A stretch of 64,000 nt of DNA, taken from NCBI GenBank assembly GCA_023382935.1, contig JAHDXL010000001.1, positions 345,003 through 409,002 on the forward strand, written 5' to 3'. Origin of the DNA: Phycisphaerales bacterium. Lineage in GTDB: Bacteria; Planctomycetota; Phycisphaerae; Phycisphaerales; UBA1924. Shown here piece after piece: positions 16,917 through 25,876 of the stretch; the stretch's first letter is position 1; each line of letters opens with the position of its first letter. The translations under genes were made by a program, and so were the position numbers. The notes beneath the pieces are model-generated. The model made no database searches. It was not told the DNA's origin and saw only the letters and a program-made list of their open reading frames with translations.

Positions 16917-17981
16917 ATGGCTCAGACACGTCACACATCTCCGACCCCGCTTGAGCAGGTGCAGCGTCGGCACCGCGTGGGTGTGGTGCGCACGGCACGC
17001 AAGGCGCCCTCGGCCCGTCGGCTCAGCGCCGAGGACGAACGCCTCCTCAACCAGGTGCTCCAGCGCGAGCAGGACTTCATCGACTCCGAGGCTTTTTACG
17101 AGCCCGAGGCCGAGCGCAAGATCTATGACCTCGCGCCCGATATCCAGAAGCCCGACACCACCTGGTACCACCCCGTGATGGACGATCTGTCGTCCACGCG
17201 GACGCGGAGCGTCAAGAGTTCGCAGCAGGTCATCCTGACCGGGGCCGAGGAGAAAGTCCTGTTCCACCAGTTCAACTACGCGCGCTACCGCGTGTGGAAG
17301 TTGCAGCAGGAGGTGCAAGAGTCACCCTCGCGCAAGCCCAGCCCCGAGCAGGCCGAGGCCATTCTCTCCTGGCACCGCCGGGCCGAGGTCATTCGCGAGC
17401 AGATCGCCGAGACCAACTTGGCCTTGGTGCTGGCGATGGCCAAACGCACCCGCATGAGCGAGGTGGACTTTGCCGACCTGGTCAGCGAAGGCAATATGGC
17501 CCTGCTCCGCGCGGTTGACAAGTTCGACGCCGGCCGCGGGTACAAGTTCTCGACTTACGCCTGCCGCGCCATCCTCAAGGCCTTCAGCCGTCAGGGCATG
17601 AAGTTGTCCAAGTATCGCCAGCGCTTTCCGACCGACTTTGACCCCAAACTCGAGAAGTCCAACTACCTCGAGACCAAGCGGGCGACCTTCGAGAAGGATG
17701 CGGCCGAGGAAGTCCGCGAGATCGTCCTCAACAACCGCGCCGACCTCACCGACGTCGAGCGCACCGTCATCGAGCACCGCTTCGGGCTCGAGTCGGAGAG
17801 CGGCGAAAAGCCCATGACGCTCGAACAGGTCGGGCAGATCATCGGCGTGACCAAGGAACGCGTGCGCCAGATCCAGAACAAGGCGATGGAGAAGATCCGC
17901 CTGGAACTGGAAGCCAAGTTCCTCGGCACCCGCGACCTCGAAGAAGAAGCCCCCGAGGCCGAAGCGGCTTCGGCCAACTGA
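16917..17981 (+). CDS. RNA polymerase sigma factor, sigma-70 family, without a recognisable region 3
   Basis: A 354-residue sigma factor that directs RNA polymerase to promoters. Region 2 is clear at about residues 165-225 (ETNLALVLAMAKRT, DFADLVSEGNMALLRAVDKFDAGRGYKFSTYACRAI), with the RGYKFSTYA melting helix. Region 4 is clear at about 270-335 (LTDVERTVIEHRFGLESESGEKPMTLEQVGQIIGVTKERVRQIQ). Between them, where housekeeping factors have regions 3.0-3.2, there is only about 45 residues (SRQGMKLSKYRQRFPTDF...), and region 1.1 is absent. It looks like a planctomycete-type alternative group 2/3 factor rather than RpoD. ATG at 16917 has only a distant AAGGA upstream. The long structured leader suggests RNA-level control. 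Confidence 0.88.
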   Translation: MAQTRHTSPTPLEQVQRRHRVGVVRTARKAPSARRLSAEDERLLNQVLQREQDFIDSEAFYEPEAERKIYDLAPDIQKPDTTWYHPVMDDLSSTRTRSVKSSQQVILTGAEEKVLFHQFNYARYRVWKLQQEVQESPSRKPSPEQAEAILSWHRRAEVIREQIAETNLALVLAMAKRTRMSEVDFADLVSEGNMALLRAVDKFDAGRGYKFSTYACRAILKAFSRQGMKLSKYRQRFPTDFDPKLEKSNYLETKRATFEKDAAEEVREIVLNNRADLTDVERTVIEHRFGLESESGEKPMTLEQVGQIIGVTKERVRQIQNKAMEKIRLELEAKFLGTRDLEEEAPEAEAASAN

Positions 17982-18011
17982 TCCTCGCGACCAGTCCCAC
18001 GCTCTCAACGG

Positions 18012-18041
18012 CCGGGCCCCAATGGGGCCCGGTTTCGTTTG
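18012..18041. terminator. Bidirectional intrinsic terminator
   Basis: Perfect 9-bp stem CCGGGCCCC-AAT-GGGGCCCGG followed by TTTCGTTTG, between the sigma factor gene and the convergent protease gene. A 16-base identical core (CCGGGCCCCAATGGGG) recurs at 20499 after the PEP-CTERM-like gene. Confidence 0.8.
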
Positions 18042-18061
18042 TCGGGAAGTCGCGCTGGGCA

Positions 18062-19645
18062 TCATTCTCCCGCGTAACTGTTCAGAAAGATGGTCACGTC
18101 GTCGGTGGTCTGGACCGCGTCCAGATTCAGGTCTGTCATCGCGTGGGCGTTGGTGTAATCGATGAGGTAGAGCGCCGCGTCGAGGGTTTCGATGTTCCCG
18201 TCGCCGTTCCAGTCGGCGGGGAGCGCGTACTTCATCACGTATTCGACGGCCTTGCGGGCATTCACCAGCCCGGCGCCTGTCCACTGGTCGTAACCCGGCA
18301 CTCCGATGTCAGTCGCGGTGACTTCGAGGATGTACTTCACATCTTCAAAGGTCAGTGCAGGGTTGACGCCGAGCATGAGCGCGACGATGCCGGCGACCTG
18401 CGGCGACGCCCACGAAGAGCCAGCGGCGATTTCATCCATGAAACCATACTCCGTGCCGGGGGGATCGTGAGTCTCATCAAACACGAAGGTCGAGATCATG
18501 TCCTCAATCGGCGCCACAACGCTCAGTACGGGAATCGGGCTGTCGATGGGATGCTGCGGATAGTGAAAGTCCGCGCAGCTTCCCAGCAGCGATGCAGGCG
18601 GGTTGGTGCGTGAATGACAATGCCACGCCTGCCCCGTTCGGCAGGCCCCCCGACCGTGATCGTCTTGGGTTGCCAGGCGAGTGGATTGCTGCTCGGCGTG
18701 CCGGTGGTGCCCGCAAGCGGCGTACACGCGGGATCATCCGGGTCTGCGAGTGCTTCCCAGCAGACTCCCGTGTCGTTGCCCACAATTGCGACGATTATGC
18801 ACCCACGAGCATGAGCCATGTCGATGGCGCGATTGAGCACGTCGTTCTCGTCACAGAAGCTGCTCTGGTTGTAGTTCGCGATTCCCTCCGTGGCCGTGCA
18901 AATGACCCGTGCCCTTACGGGGCTCCACTCGGAGTCGTCATCTTCACTCTGACCCGGGCTCCAGCCGGCGGCGTAACGAATACTCGCGGCGACCGACACG
19001 GTGGTTGGACGGCAACTGTTGAGGCAGTCCAATCCACTGCTGCCATGGAAGGTCGCGACCCTCAGAACCAGCAGGCTGCAATCCCAGCACACACCCGCAA
19101 TCCCTTGGGCGTTCTGCGCGTAGGCGCCGGCAATACCCGCGACGATGGTGCCGTGCGGCAATATGCCAGCCACGATCGCCCAAAGCCGGTCCTGCACGTC
19201 GGTTGGCCCGCCTTCGGGATCGGGGGCTTCGTAGATAGAGGGATCGCAGTCGCAGCCTGCGAGTACAGGAAAGCCCTCCTGAACAAATGTCGCGCTGGCC
19301 GGGTGGAGTTTCCACGGAAGCATCCCATCGACGCCAAACTCTGGGTGGTTCATGTCAATACCGCTGTCGATAAATGCAATAGTGCGGTTGGGGTTGTTAT
19401 GATCAACCGAGTAAGGTTGGTCGTAGCCGAGAAGGCGCCATGCGTAGGTCACCTTGGTGGTGTGCAGCCAGTGTTGCCCATGGGGCGAGTACGCGGAAGG
19501 AGTGAAGTACGGGTCATTGAGCAGGAGGATCGGCTCGATGCCCTGGTACCCTCCCCCGACCTGCCCGAGCACCCCACCCCACGGGCAGCAAAACAAGACC
19601 GAACGTCGGCGCTGCCACCAGCCTGAACGCTGACGAACCGAGCAT
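18062..19645 (-). pseudogene. Subtilisin-like (S8) serine protease with dockerin-like tail, two frameshifts
   Basis: An exported S8 peptidase split over two reading frames. ATG 19645 has GGAG six bases upstream and starts a signal peptide (SSAFRLVAAPTFGLVLLP). The catalytic triad is intact across frames: Asp in AFIDSGIDMNHPEFG, His in LPHGTIVAGIAG and Ser in AAGSSWASPQVAGI. The tail contains DWNGDGNIETLDAALYLIDY and DLNLDAVQTTDDVTIFLNSY, a dockerin-like pair. The frame must lose one base near the CCCC runs at 19572-19580 and gain one in the C6 run at 18646-18651 (giving ITVGGACRTGQAW); the two shifts cancel. Either two homopolymer sequencing errors or a decaying gene. It is convergent with the sigma factor gene. 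Confidence 0.82.
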
Positions 19646-19740
19646 GGGTCTCTCCGATCTGGTTGACACGCCCCGGAAACTGGTGCACGATAGATCAAAT
19701 ACGCTCCCCACGCAAGTCGAGGACTTGGGAAGGTGGCTCG

Positions 19741-20472
19741 ATGACGCGAAGGCTCACAGAACTCGCGGTATTGGGATCGGCGCTGGTCTTTTCGTCGTGC
19801 TTGGCACAGGCACAAGAGCATCTGTTCCGAACCTGGTTCGAGGCGCCTGAGTCGGTGATGGCCGGCGAGACGTTTCAAGTTTGGATGTGGGCGACGTATG
19901 AAGTAGACGGGGCAACGGCGCCCGGAGATCCTGGCTACTTCTGGACCACGCATGCGAGTGTCGAGGTTGCCGGGTCACTCGATGCACTTGAGAGCATTTC
20001 GCCTATCCTCGATGGGCTCTATCTTCCCGATCCGGGAACGCCAGATGGGAACTGGCTTCGCGACTTCATCGTGTTTCAGGTGCAGGCTCCTGGGTTTTTT
20101 GTTGACTATGGGAATCCGCTGCGCCTTCTAATGTTCGAGATCACAACGTCTCCCGGCTCCCTTGGGCAACTTGAGGTGCATCTGCGAGCGCCGACTGATT
20201 TACACATCCCATACCTCAGTTGGTTAGGTGATCACGAAATCGCTACGACCAACTACGGATCATCGGTACCAGACTTTTTCGCAGGGTTGATGGCCGAGCC
20301 TTTCACCGTCCGCATCATCCCCGCGCCGGCGACGTTGGCCATGCTTGCCTCGGGCGCGATTCCGCTTGCCGGACGGCGGCGAGGACTCTTGCGGCCATTC
20401 CGCAGCGTCGCGGGCCGCGAGCGACACCCGCACAGGCCGCGGACCGGGCGGTTGGCCGAAGTGAGCGGGTGA
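19741..20472 (+). CDS. Secreted PEP-CTERM-like protein of unknown function
   Basis: A 243-residue exported protein. Residues 1-27 are a signal peptide (LTELAVLGSALVFSSCLAQA). The body is beta-rich (FQVWMWATYEVDG, ASVEVAGSLDALESIS, DFIVFQVQAPGFFVDYG, LRLLMFEITTSPG), like the immunoglobulin-type modules common in PEP-CTERM proteins. Near the C-terminus comes IIPAPATLAMLASGAIPLAGRRRG, a PEP-CTERM-type signal. Such signals normally end within a few residues of the Arg cluster, but here 29 basic residues follow, suggesting a small frameshift near the end. GAAGGTGG lies just upstream of the ATG. It is divergent from the S8 protease gene, whose start is 95 nt away. Confidence 0.75.
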   Translation: MTRRLTELAVLGSALVFSSCLAQAQEHLFRTWFEAPESVMAGETFQVWMWATYEVDGATAPGDPGYFWTTHASVEVAGSLDALESISPILDGLYLPDPGTPDGNWLRDFIVFQVQAPGFFVDYGNPLRLLMFEITTSPGSLGQLEVHLRAPTDLHIPYLSWLGDHEIATTNYGSSVPDFFAGLMAEPFTVRIIPAPATLAMLASGAIPLAGRRRGLLRPFRSVAGRERHPHRPRTGRLAEVSG

Positions 20473-20910
20473 TGGACTGATCTCAAGTTCCCAACCACCG
20501 GGCCCCAATGGGGTACGGTGTGCTTCTGGGTTGCGTCGCGCCGTGCCGGCAATGTCCGTCTTCGGACGCTGCTGAATTGGCAGGGCCGGATTTCAACCAG
20601 TCGGCAGCCACCTCGAAGGCAAGGTCGCTGGCACGATTCCCAGGCTCTTTCGGGCTGAGTCCTTTGCCCCGCCCCTTCCGGCAACCCATTCCCGCAAGCG
20701 TGCGAATAACACTCGACCACGGGTATCCGTGCCGGTTTTCGGACCCGCTCTTCCAGCCGACCTCGTTTTTGCTGAGCGCGCCGTCCACCCGGTTCGGCTA
20801 CGCTGTGGGCGGTCCGGGAAGATGGGCACGTCGACCTCCCGGACCCGGGTGTGAAGGGGTTGGTTGGTCCATACTTGTTCGGGTATCCGCCTCCAGGAGG
20901 TGCGCTTTTC
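20473..20910 (+). other. 438-nt intergenic region upstream of the PilT-like gene
   Basis: No gene seen. It contains the hairpin CACCG..CCCC-AAT-GGGG..CGGTG (20497-20521), which may end the preceding transcript, repeat copy 2 (20543-20574), and a perfect long-loop inverted repeat GGTCCGGGA (20811-20819) / TCCCGGACC (20837-20845) about 65 nt before the next start. Confidence 0.5.
20543..20574 (+). repeat. Dispersed intergenic hairpin repeat, copy 2
   Basis: GTGCCGGCAATGTCCG, loop TCTT, then CGGACGCTGCTG. The arms pair over ten positions with one mismatch. CGTC-TTCG-GACG within it could alternatively form a very stable UUCG tetraloop. Confidence 0.65.
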
Positions 20911-22068
20911 ATGGTTGTCAACACGGAAACGCAGACGGACGCATCGGCTGTGGGGCACGTCGCCCCAATTGCGGGTCAGAGGCGTGACCCGCATGCGACT
21001 CGCTGGGGTAAATTCCTTCAGGCGTGTATCAAGTTCAAGGCCTCGGACCTGATCATGAAGTCCGGACAGCAGCCGAAGATCCGACTGCGCGGGGCTCTGA
21101 AGCCCCTGGACACCGAGCCGGTCGAAGCCGAGGAGTTTCTACAGATCGCTCAGGCCATCCTCACCGAAGAGCAGTTCAAGGACTTGCGTCACTTCGGCTC
21201 GGTGGACTTTGCCTACGACTACGACGACGAGAACCGCTTCCGGGTGAACCTGTTCCAGGCCCGCGGCAAACTGGGCGTGGCAGCCCGCCTGATTACCAGC
21301 AACATCCTGCCGTTCGAGGGCCTGCACCTGCCGCCGATCATGTCGGAAATCGCGATGCAGCCGCAGGGCATCGTGCTGCTGTGCGGGGTAACCGGCTCGG
21401 GCAAGAGCACGACCATCGCGTCGATGCTTGACTACGTGAACGCCCGCAAGCCGGTGCACATCGTGACGCTGGAAGACCCGATCGAGTACATCTTCAAGGA
21501 CAAGAAAGCGACCATCAACCAGCGCGAAATCGGCATTGACTGCCTCGATTTCAAGACCGGGCTGCGGGCGCTCGTGCGTGAAAATCCGGACATCGTGCTC
21601 GTGGGCGAAATGCGTGACAACGAGACGTTCCAGGCGGCCCTGCACGCGGCCGAGACCGGGCACCTGGTCTACGGGACGATTCACGCCTCAAGCACGACGC
21701 AGACGTTCAGCCGCATTTACGGGCTCTTCCCGGCCGACGAGATCGAGGAAGTGCGGAAGATCCTGGCCTACCAGATGCGGGCGTTCGTGTACCAGAAACT
21801 GCTGCCGACGCTGCACGAGAACATTCACCGAATCCCGGCGATCGAGATCCTGATCAACAACACGGTGGTGCAGAAGTTCATCCTGGAGTCGCGGGAGGGG
21901 GAACTGCGCGAATACCTGAACACCATTGAGGCCCGCAAGACGGGCATGGTGGACTTCAACCAGTCCCTGGTGGACCTGGTGGAGAAGGAATACATCCACA
22001 TGCGGGTGGCGATGGAAGCCAGCCCGAACGTGGATGAACTGAACATGCGGCTGAAGAAACTCGGGTGA
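20911..22068 (+). CDS. PilT-like type IV pilus/secretion ATPase
   Basis: A 385-residue hexameric motor ATPase of the PilT/PilU group, expected on the cytoplasmic face of a type IV pilus-like machine. Residues 45-150 form the N-terminal PAS-like domain (ASDLIMKSGQQPKIRLRG). The RecA-like part has Walker A GVTGSGKST (159-167), the Asp box VTLEDPIEYIF (185-195), Walker B DIVLVGEMRD (227-236) and the His box HAAETGHLVYGTIHA. All catalytic residues are present, so it should hydrolyse ATP. ATG at 20911 follows GGAGG at 20896-20900; a longer frame from 20851 has no ribosome binding site. The next gene is a degenerate PilB-like paralogue on the same strand. Confidence 0.93.
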   Translation: MVVNTETQTDASAVGHVAPIAGQRRDPHATRWGKFLQACIKFKASDLIMKSGQQPKIRLRGALKPLDTEPVEAEEFLQIAQAILTEEQFKDLRHFGSVDFAYDYDDENRFRVNLFQARGKLGVAARLITSNILPFEGLHLPPIMSEIAMQPQGIVLLCGVTGSGKSTTIASMLDYVNARKPVHIVTLEDPIEYIFKDKKATINQREIGIDCLDFKTGLRALVRENPDIVLVGEMRDNETFQAALHAAETGHLVYGTIHASSTTQTFSRIYGLFPADEIEEVRKILAYQMRAFVYQKLLPTLHENIHRIPAIEILINNTVVQKFILESREGELREYLNTIEARKTGMVDFNQSLVDLVEKEYIHMRVAMEASPNVDELNMRLKKLG

Positions 22069-22241
22069 GGCGTCCCGGGTCGAACCGCGGCCCGGGAGGC
22101 GGTATCCTCTTCTCCCTGACCGCTCGAACCGGGCGGGGGGCGGCGTGGCCCGCACCAGCGCGGACCGAGCCGGAGGGCCTGGCAGGCAGCGTGCGTGCCG
22201 GCGAAGGTGGTGTCCGCTGCGGAGGTGGTGCGACGGTGACC

Positions 22242-23942
22242 ATGGCATCTCTCGTTGGTCCGGATACCGGGGTGTTGGCGATGGAAGGCTATTTCCTCGT
22301 CGGCTGGTGGTACGCCCTGCTGGTCCTGCTGCCCTTCGCGGGCTGGGCGTGGCTGATCTCGACGGTCTTTGACAAGCACGCGGCCCGGTTCTTCCTGGGG
22401 CGGGAGAAGTGGAACCTGATCCACATGCTCTTCGGCATCGCCGCACTGTGCGCCATCGTGTTCATGCCGCTGCCCGGGATCGTCGGCTTCGCCGTGGGCT
22501 ACGCGAGTCTGCTGGCGATCCTGGCGCTCGACATCGGCGTGTTCGTGTTCATCACCAACCGCGACACGGAGCGCGTGCCGGAGACGGCGCGGCTGAAACT
22601 CGACTTCTCGCACATCGCCGAGGCCCGGGCGGCCCGAAGGACCGCTAAGCAAGCGGCCACGGTGGCGCTTTCCATCGTCGGCCCGAACAAAACTGTCGTC
22701 GAGCCACCAAATAAGGAGACGCCGGAGTATCAGGTGCGCGTCGCGGCCGAGCAGTTCTACATCCACGGCTCGCGCCTGGGCGCGTACCAGATGGACATTG
22801 CCCCGGGCAAAGACGGGTACCAGGTCAGTTACCTGGTCGACGGGGTGCGGCAGGCGGGAGAGAAAATGCCTCCGCAGAGCGCGGTGGCGATCATCGATTA
22901 CTGGAAGGCGGCCGCGGGGCTGGACGTGACCGATCGTCGCCGGCGACTGAACGGAGAAGTGACGATCCGCACCGACGCCGAGAGCGTGCCCGTGCGGGTG
23001 ACTTCGATGGGCTCGCAGAGCGGGATGCGTCTGACTTTGACGGTCCATCCGTCGAAGGCTGTGCGCCGCAAGGCTCAGGAACTCGGACTGCTCGATCAGC
23101 AGTTCGAGGTGGTGCGGGCGCTGGCGTCGGAGGAGTCGGGCGTGGTACTGCTGGGCTCGGCCGGGCACAACGGGCGGACGACGACCCTGTATTCGATGCT
23201 GAAATTGCACGATGCGTATACGTCCAACGTTCAGACGATCGAGTTGGAGCCGCAAGACTCGCTGGAAGGCATCCGTCAGATCGTGTTCGACCCGTACAAG
23301 GAGGGCACGGAGTACGCGGTGACGGTGCGAAGTGTGCTGCGGCGCGATCCTGACGTGGTCGGCATCGCCGAACTGCCCGACGAGGCGACGGCACGCGAGA
23401 TTGCCGCATCGGACTTCGAACGCACGCGGATCTATGTTTCACTCAACGTTGACAACGCTCTGGCGGCCGTGCAGTTGTTCGTGAAGGCGGTGGGCGACCC
23501 GGGCAAGGCGGCCGCGTGCCTGCACGGGGTGGTGGCGCAGAAGTTGATCCGTCGCCTGTGCGAGAACTGCCGCGTGCCCTATGCCCCGCCGGCCGATCTG
23601 TTGAAGAAGTTGGGTCTGCCGGCCGACAAGGTCAAGCAGTTGTTCAAGAAGGGCGGGCAGGTGCTCATCCGCAACAAGCCGGAGATCTGCCCGATCTGCC
23701 AGGGGCTGGGATACAAGGGGCAGACCGGTCTGTTTGAGGTCTACCGCATCGGGCCTTCCGAGCGGGAGTTGATCAAGGCCCAGAACTGGTCAGGCCTGCG
23801 GGCCGAGTTCCGCAAGCAGCAGTTGCCTTCGATCTCCCAGGCGGCCCTGCGCCGCGCCGTCGAGGGCGTCACCAGCATCGAAGAAATTACCCGCGTCACC
23901 AGCAGCGAGGCGTCGGCCGGAGAAGCACGCAAGGCCTCGTGA
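22242..23942 (+). CDS. Membrane-anchored, nucleotide-site-degenerate PilB/GspE-like protein
   Basis: A 566-residue protein joining three membrane segments (about 17-41, 59-77, 79-104) to a PilB/GspE-type RecA-like core (about 165-555). The zinc site is intact: Cys440/Cys443 (LCENC) and Cys483/Cys486 (CPICQGLGYKGQTGLFEVY). The nucleotide site is not: the Walker A equivalent is GSAGHNGRT (305-313), with Arg for the catalytic Lys and an extra residue, and the Walker B equivalent is DPDVVGIAELPD (369-380) instead of DPDxxxVGEIRD. It is therefore probably not an active ATPase but a scaffold or regulator for the PilT-like motor encoded just before it. Start choice is uncertain; GTG 22236 or ATG 22281 are alternatives. 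Confidence 0.82.
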   Translation: MASLVGPDTGVLAMEGYFLVGWWYALLVLLPFAGWAWLISTVFDKHAARFFLGREKWNLIHMLFGIAALCAIVFMPLPGIVGFAVGYASLLAILALDIGVFVFITNRDTERVPETARLKLDFSHIAEARAARRTAKQAATVALSIVGPNKTVVEPPNKETPEYQVRVAAEQFYIHGSRLGAYQMDIAPGKDGYQVSYLVDGVRQAGEKMPPQSAVAIIDYWKAAAGLDVTDRRRRLNGEVTIRTDAESVPVRVTSMGSQSGMRLTLTVHPSKAVRRKAQELGLLDQQFEVVRALASEESGVVLLGSAGHNGRTTTLYSMLKLHDAYTSNVQTIELEPQDSLEGIRQIVFDPYKEGTEYAVTVRSVLRRDPDVVGIAELPDEATAREIAASDFERTRIYVSLNVDNALAAVQLFVKAVGDPGKAAACLHGVVAQKLIRRLCENCRVPYAPPADLLKKLGLPADKVKQLFKKGGQVLIRNKPEICPICQGLGYKGQTGLFEVYRIGPSERELIKAQNWSGLRAEFRKQQLPSISQAALRRAVEGVTSIEEITRVTSSEASAGEARKAS

Positions 23943-24002
23943 GCGCAGAGCAACTCCAGCAGCCCCTGGGGCCCCCGGGGCAGCAAAGGGGCGGAGCAGA
24001 CC

Positions 24003-25832
24003 ATGATTTTCAACCTCCTCACGCTGGGACTGGTGGCCCTGATCGCCTACATGTGGTCGATCAAGGGCTTCTTCTCCTCGTTCCTGCACATGCTGTGCGT
24101 GTTTGTCGCCGGGGCTGTGGCCTTCGGGCTGTGGGAGCCGGTGTCGATCCTGCTGCTCACCTCGGCTCCGCAGAAGGGCATGCTGGCCTCGCTGGCGGGC
24201 AACGCCTGGGGCATCGGGCTGGCGGTGCCGTTTGCCATCGTGCTGCTGATTACGCGCGTGGCCATGGACAAGATCGCCCCGGCCAACGTGCAGCAGACCA
24301 CGCTGACGGATTACATCGGCGGAGGCGCGTGCGGCGCGGTGTCGGGCATCATCACGATGGGCATTCTCGTCATCGCCCTGGGTTCGATCCGATTCAGCGA
24401 CTCAACGATGGGCATGGGCTACAGGCCCATCTCGTACACCACTGACCGGGCTATTGGAGGGGGAAGCCTGGTTTACAGTGATCGGCTGCTCGTCCCAGTC
24501 GACAAGATCACCGGAAAACTCTATTCGCACCTCTCGCTGGCGGCCTTCAGTGCCCCCGAGCCGCTGGCCAAGTGGCACCCTGATCCATCGATCGAAGGCC
24601 CGGCCGCCCGCATCACCTACGGCGAGGGCAACGCCAAGAACTTCCTCAAGCCCGGCGAGATCACCCTCAAGGGCATGTACATCGTGGGCTCACCGGACGG
24701 CAACACCCCGACCAGCCAGATTCTGACCGACGCCTTCAGCACCACCCCGCAGAAGTATGTGAACGTACATGGCGAGACGGTCGGGCAGGGCAAACTGCTG
24801 GGCGTGAAGTTCGAACTGTCCGCCAACGCCAAGGAGTCGACCGGGCAGCACATGATCGCACCTGGGCAGTTGCGCCTGGTGGTGCAGCCGGTGGACTTGT
24901 CGGGCAACTGGACCGGCGAGCCGAGCCAGATCGTGTTCCCGGTGGCGCTCATCAGCCAGGCCGATGGCGCCGAAGCCACTTCGTGGGGTCGCTGGCGCTT
25001 CGAGGCCGAAGGCGTGTTCGTGTCGTCGGTGGGCGGCGGTTCGTCGGCGATGATGGCCGCCGAGTTCGTGGTGCCGCCCAACTCACGCCCGCTGGCGCTC
25101 TATGTCAAGAACCTGCGCGTGCCGCTGGGCCCGATCACGGAGGAGACTCAGCGGTTTGCCGCGCCAGGGATGCGTGACGCACAGATCCGCGCTGGCACCA
25201 TCCTTGAGTCAATCAAACTCGAGCAACTGGACCGGTCGAAGGCGGCACGCGTGCGCGACGAGGACATCTCCAGCCGTGGCGGACTGGGAGGTGTGGTCAC
25301 CATCAGCGCCACGCTCGGTCGCGAGGCCTTCCAGTCGTCTCAGAAACGCGAACTGGTCCTCGACGACAAGAAGATGATCGTCAGCGGGCACGGCGCCTTC
25401 ACTCCGGCCGAAGTCAGCCGAAGCCGCGACATCTCGCGTGAACTCAAGGTCGACCGCTTTGCCGTTCCCGACGGCACGGTCATGGTGCAGATCGACGTGG
25501 CGCCCAAGTCGGTCGCCTCGCTGCTGGGTCCGGTCGGCTCGATCGCTGACCAGAGCGACCCGTTCTACATCATCGACACCTCGGGCACGCCCTACCAGGC
25601 GGTCGGATACATCTACAAGGACCGCGACCGCTACGACATCCACTACTTCCCCGGCAACCCGCTGCGGGGCATGATTGACTTGCGCGACGTGCCCGGTCTG
25701 ACCGCCGTTCGCGACGATCAGGAGTTGCGCTTGCTGTTCCTCGTCTCCCGAGGCGTCGAAATGCAGGCTTTCGCCATCGGCAGCAACGTGGTCTTTGAAC
25801 TGGAAAAGCCCCGGAAGATCGAGGACCGTTGA
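24003..25832 (+). CDS. CvpA-like membrane protein with large extracytoplasmic domain
   Basis: A 609-residue protein. Residues 1-135 hold four hydrophobic segments (NLLTLGLVALIAYMWSIKGFF, HMLCVFVAGAVAFGLW, GIGLAVPFAIVLLITRVAMD, GGGACGAVSGIITMGILVIAL) in the arrangement of CvpA/colicin V production-type proteins. The remaining 470 residues are soluble and beta-rich (LRLVVQPVDLSGNW, AAEFVVPPNSRPLALYVKNLRVP, DGTVMVQIDVAPKSV) and face outwards by topology. Its role is unknown. It follows the PilB-like gene by 60 nt and shares its membrane location, so I infer a three-gene unit. ATG 24003 is preceded by a purine-rich AAAGGGGCGGAG. Confidence 0.75.
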   Translation: MIFNLLTLGLVALIAYMWSIKGFFSSFLHMLCVFVAGAVAFGLWEPVSILLLTSAPQKGMLASLAGNAWGIGLAVPFAIVLLITRVAMDKIAPANVQQTTLTDYIGGGACGAVSGIITMGILVIALGSIRFSDSTMGMGYRPISYTTDRAIGGGSLVYSDRLLVPVDKITGKLYSHLSLAAFSAPEPLAKWHPDPSIEGPAARITYGEGNAKNFLKPGEITLKGMYIVGSPDGNTPTSQILTDAFSTTPQKYVNVHGETVGQGKLLGVKFELSANAKESTGQHMIAPGQLRLVVQPVDLSGNWTGEPSQIVFPVALISQADGAEATSWGRWRFEAEGVFVSSVGGGSSAMMAAEFVVPPNSRPLALYVKNLRVPLGPITEETQRFAAPGMRDAQIRAGTILESIKLEQLDRSKAARVRDEDISSRGGLGGVVTISATLGREAFQSSQKRELVLDDKKMIVSGHGAFTPAEVSRSRDISRELKVDRFAVPDGTVMVQIDVAPKSVASLLGPVGSIADQSDPFYIIDTSGTPYQAVGYIYKDRDRYDIHYFPGNPLRGMIDLRDVPGLTAVRDDQELRLLFLVSRGVEMQAFAIGSNVVFELEKPRKIEDR

Positions 25833-25876
25833 CATCCCGGCCCGCCGCGCGTTTCGGGCCCTACAGTTGATCGTCC

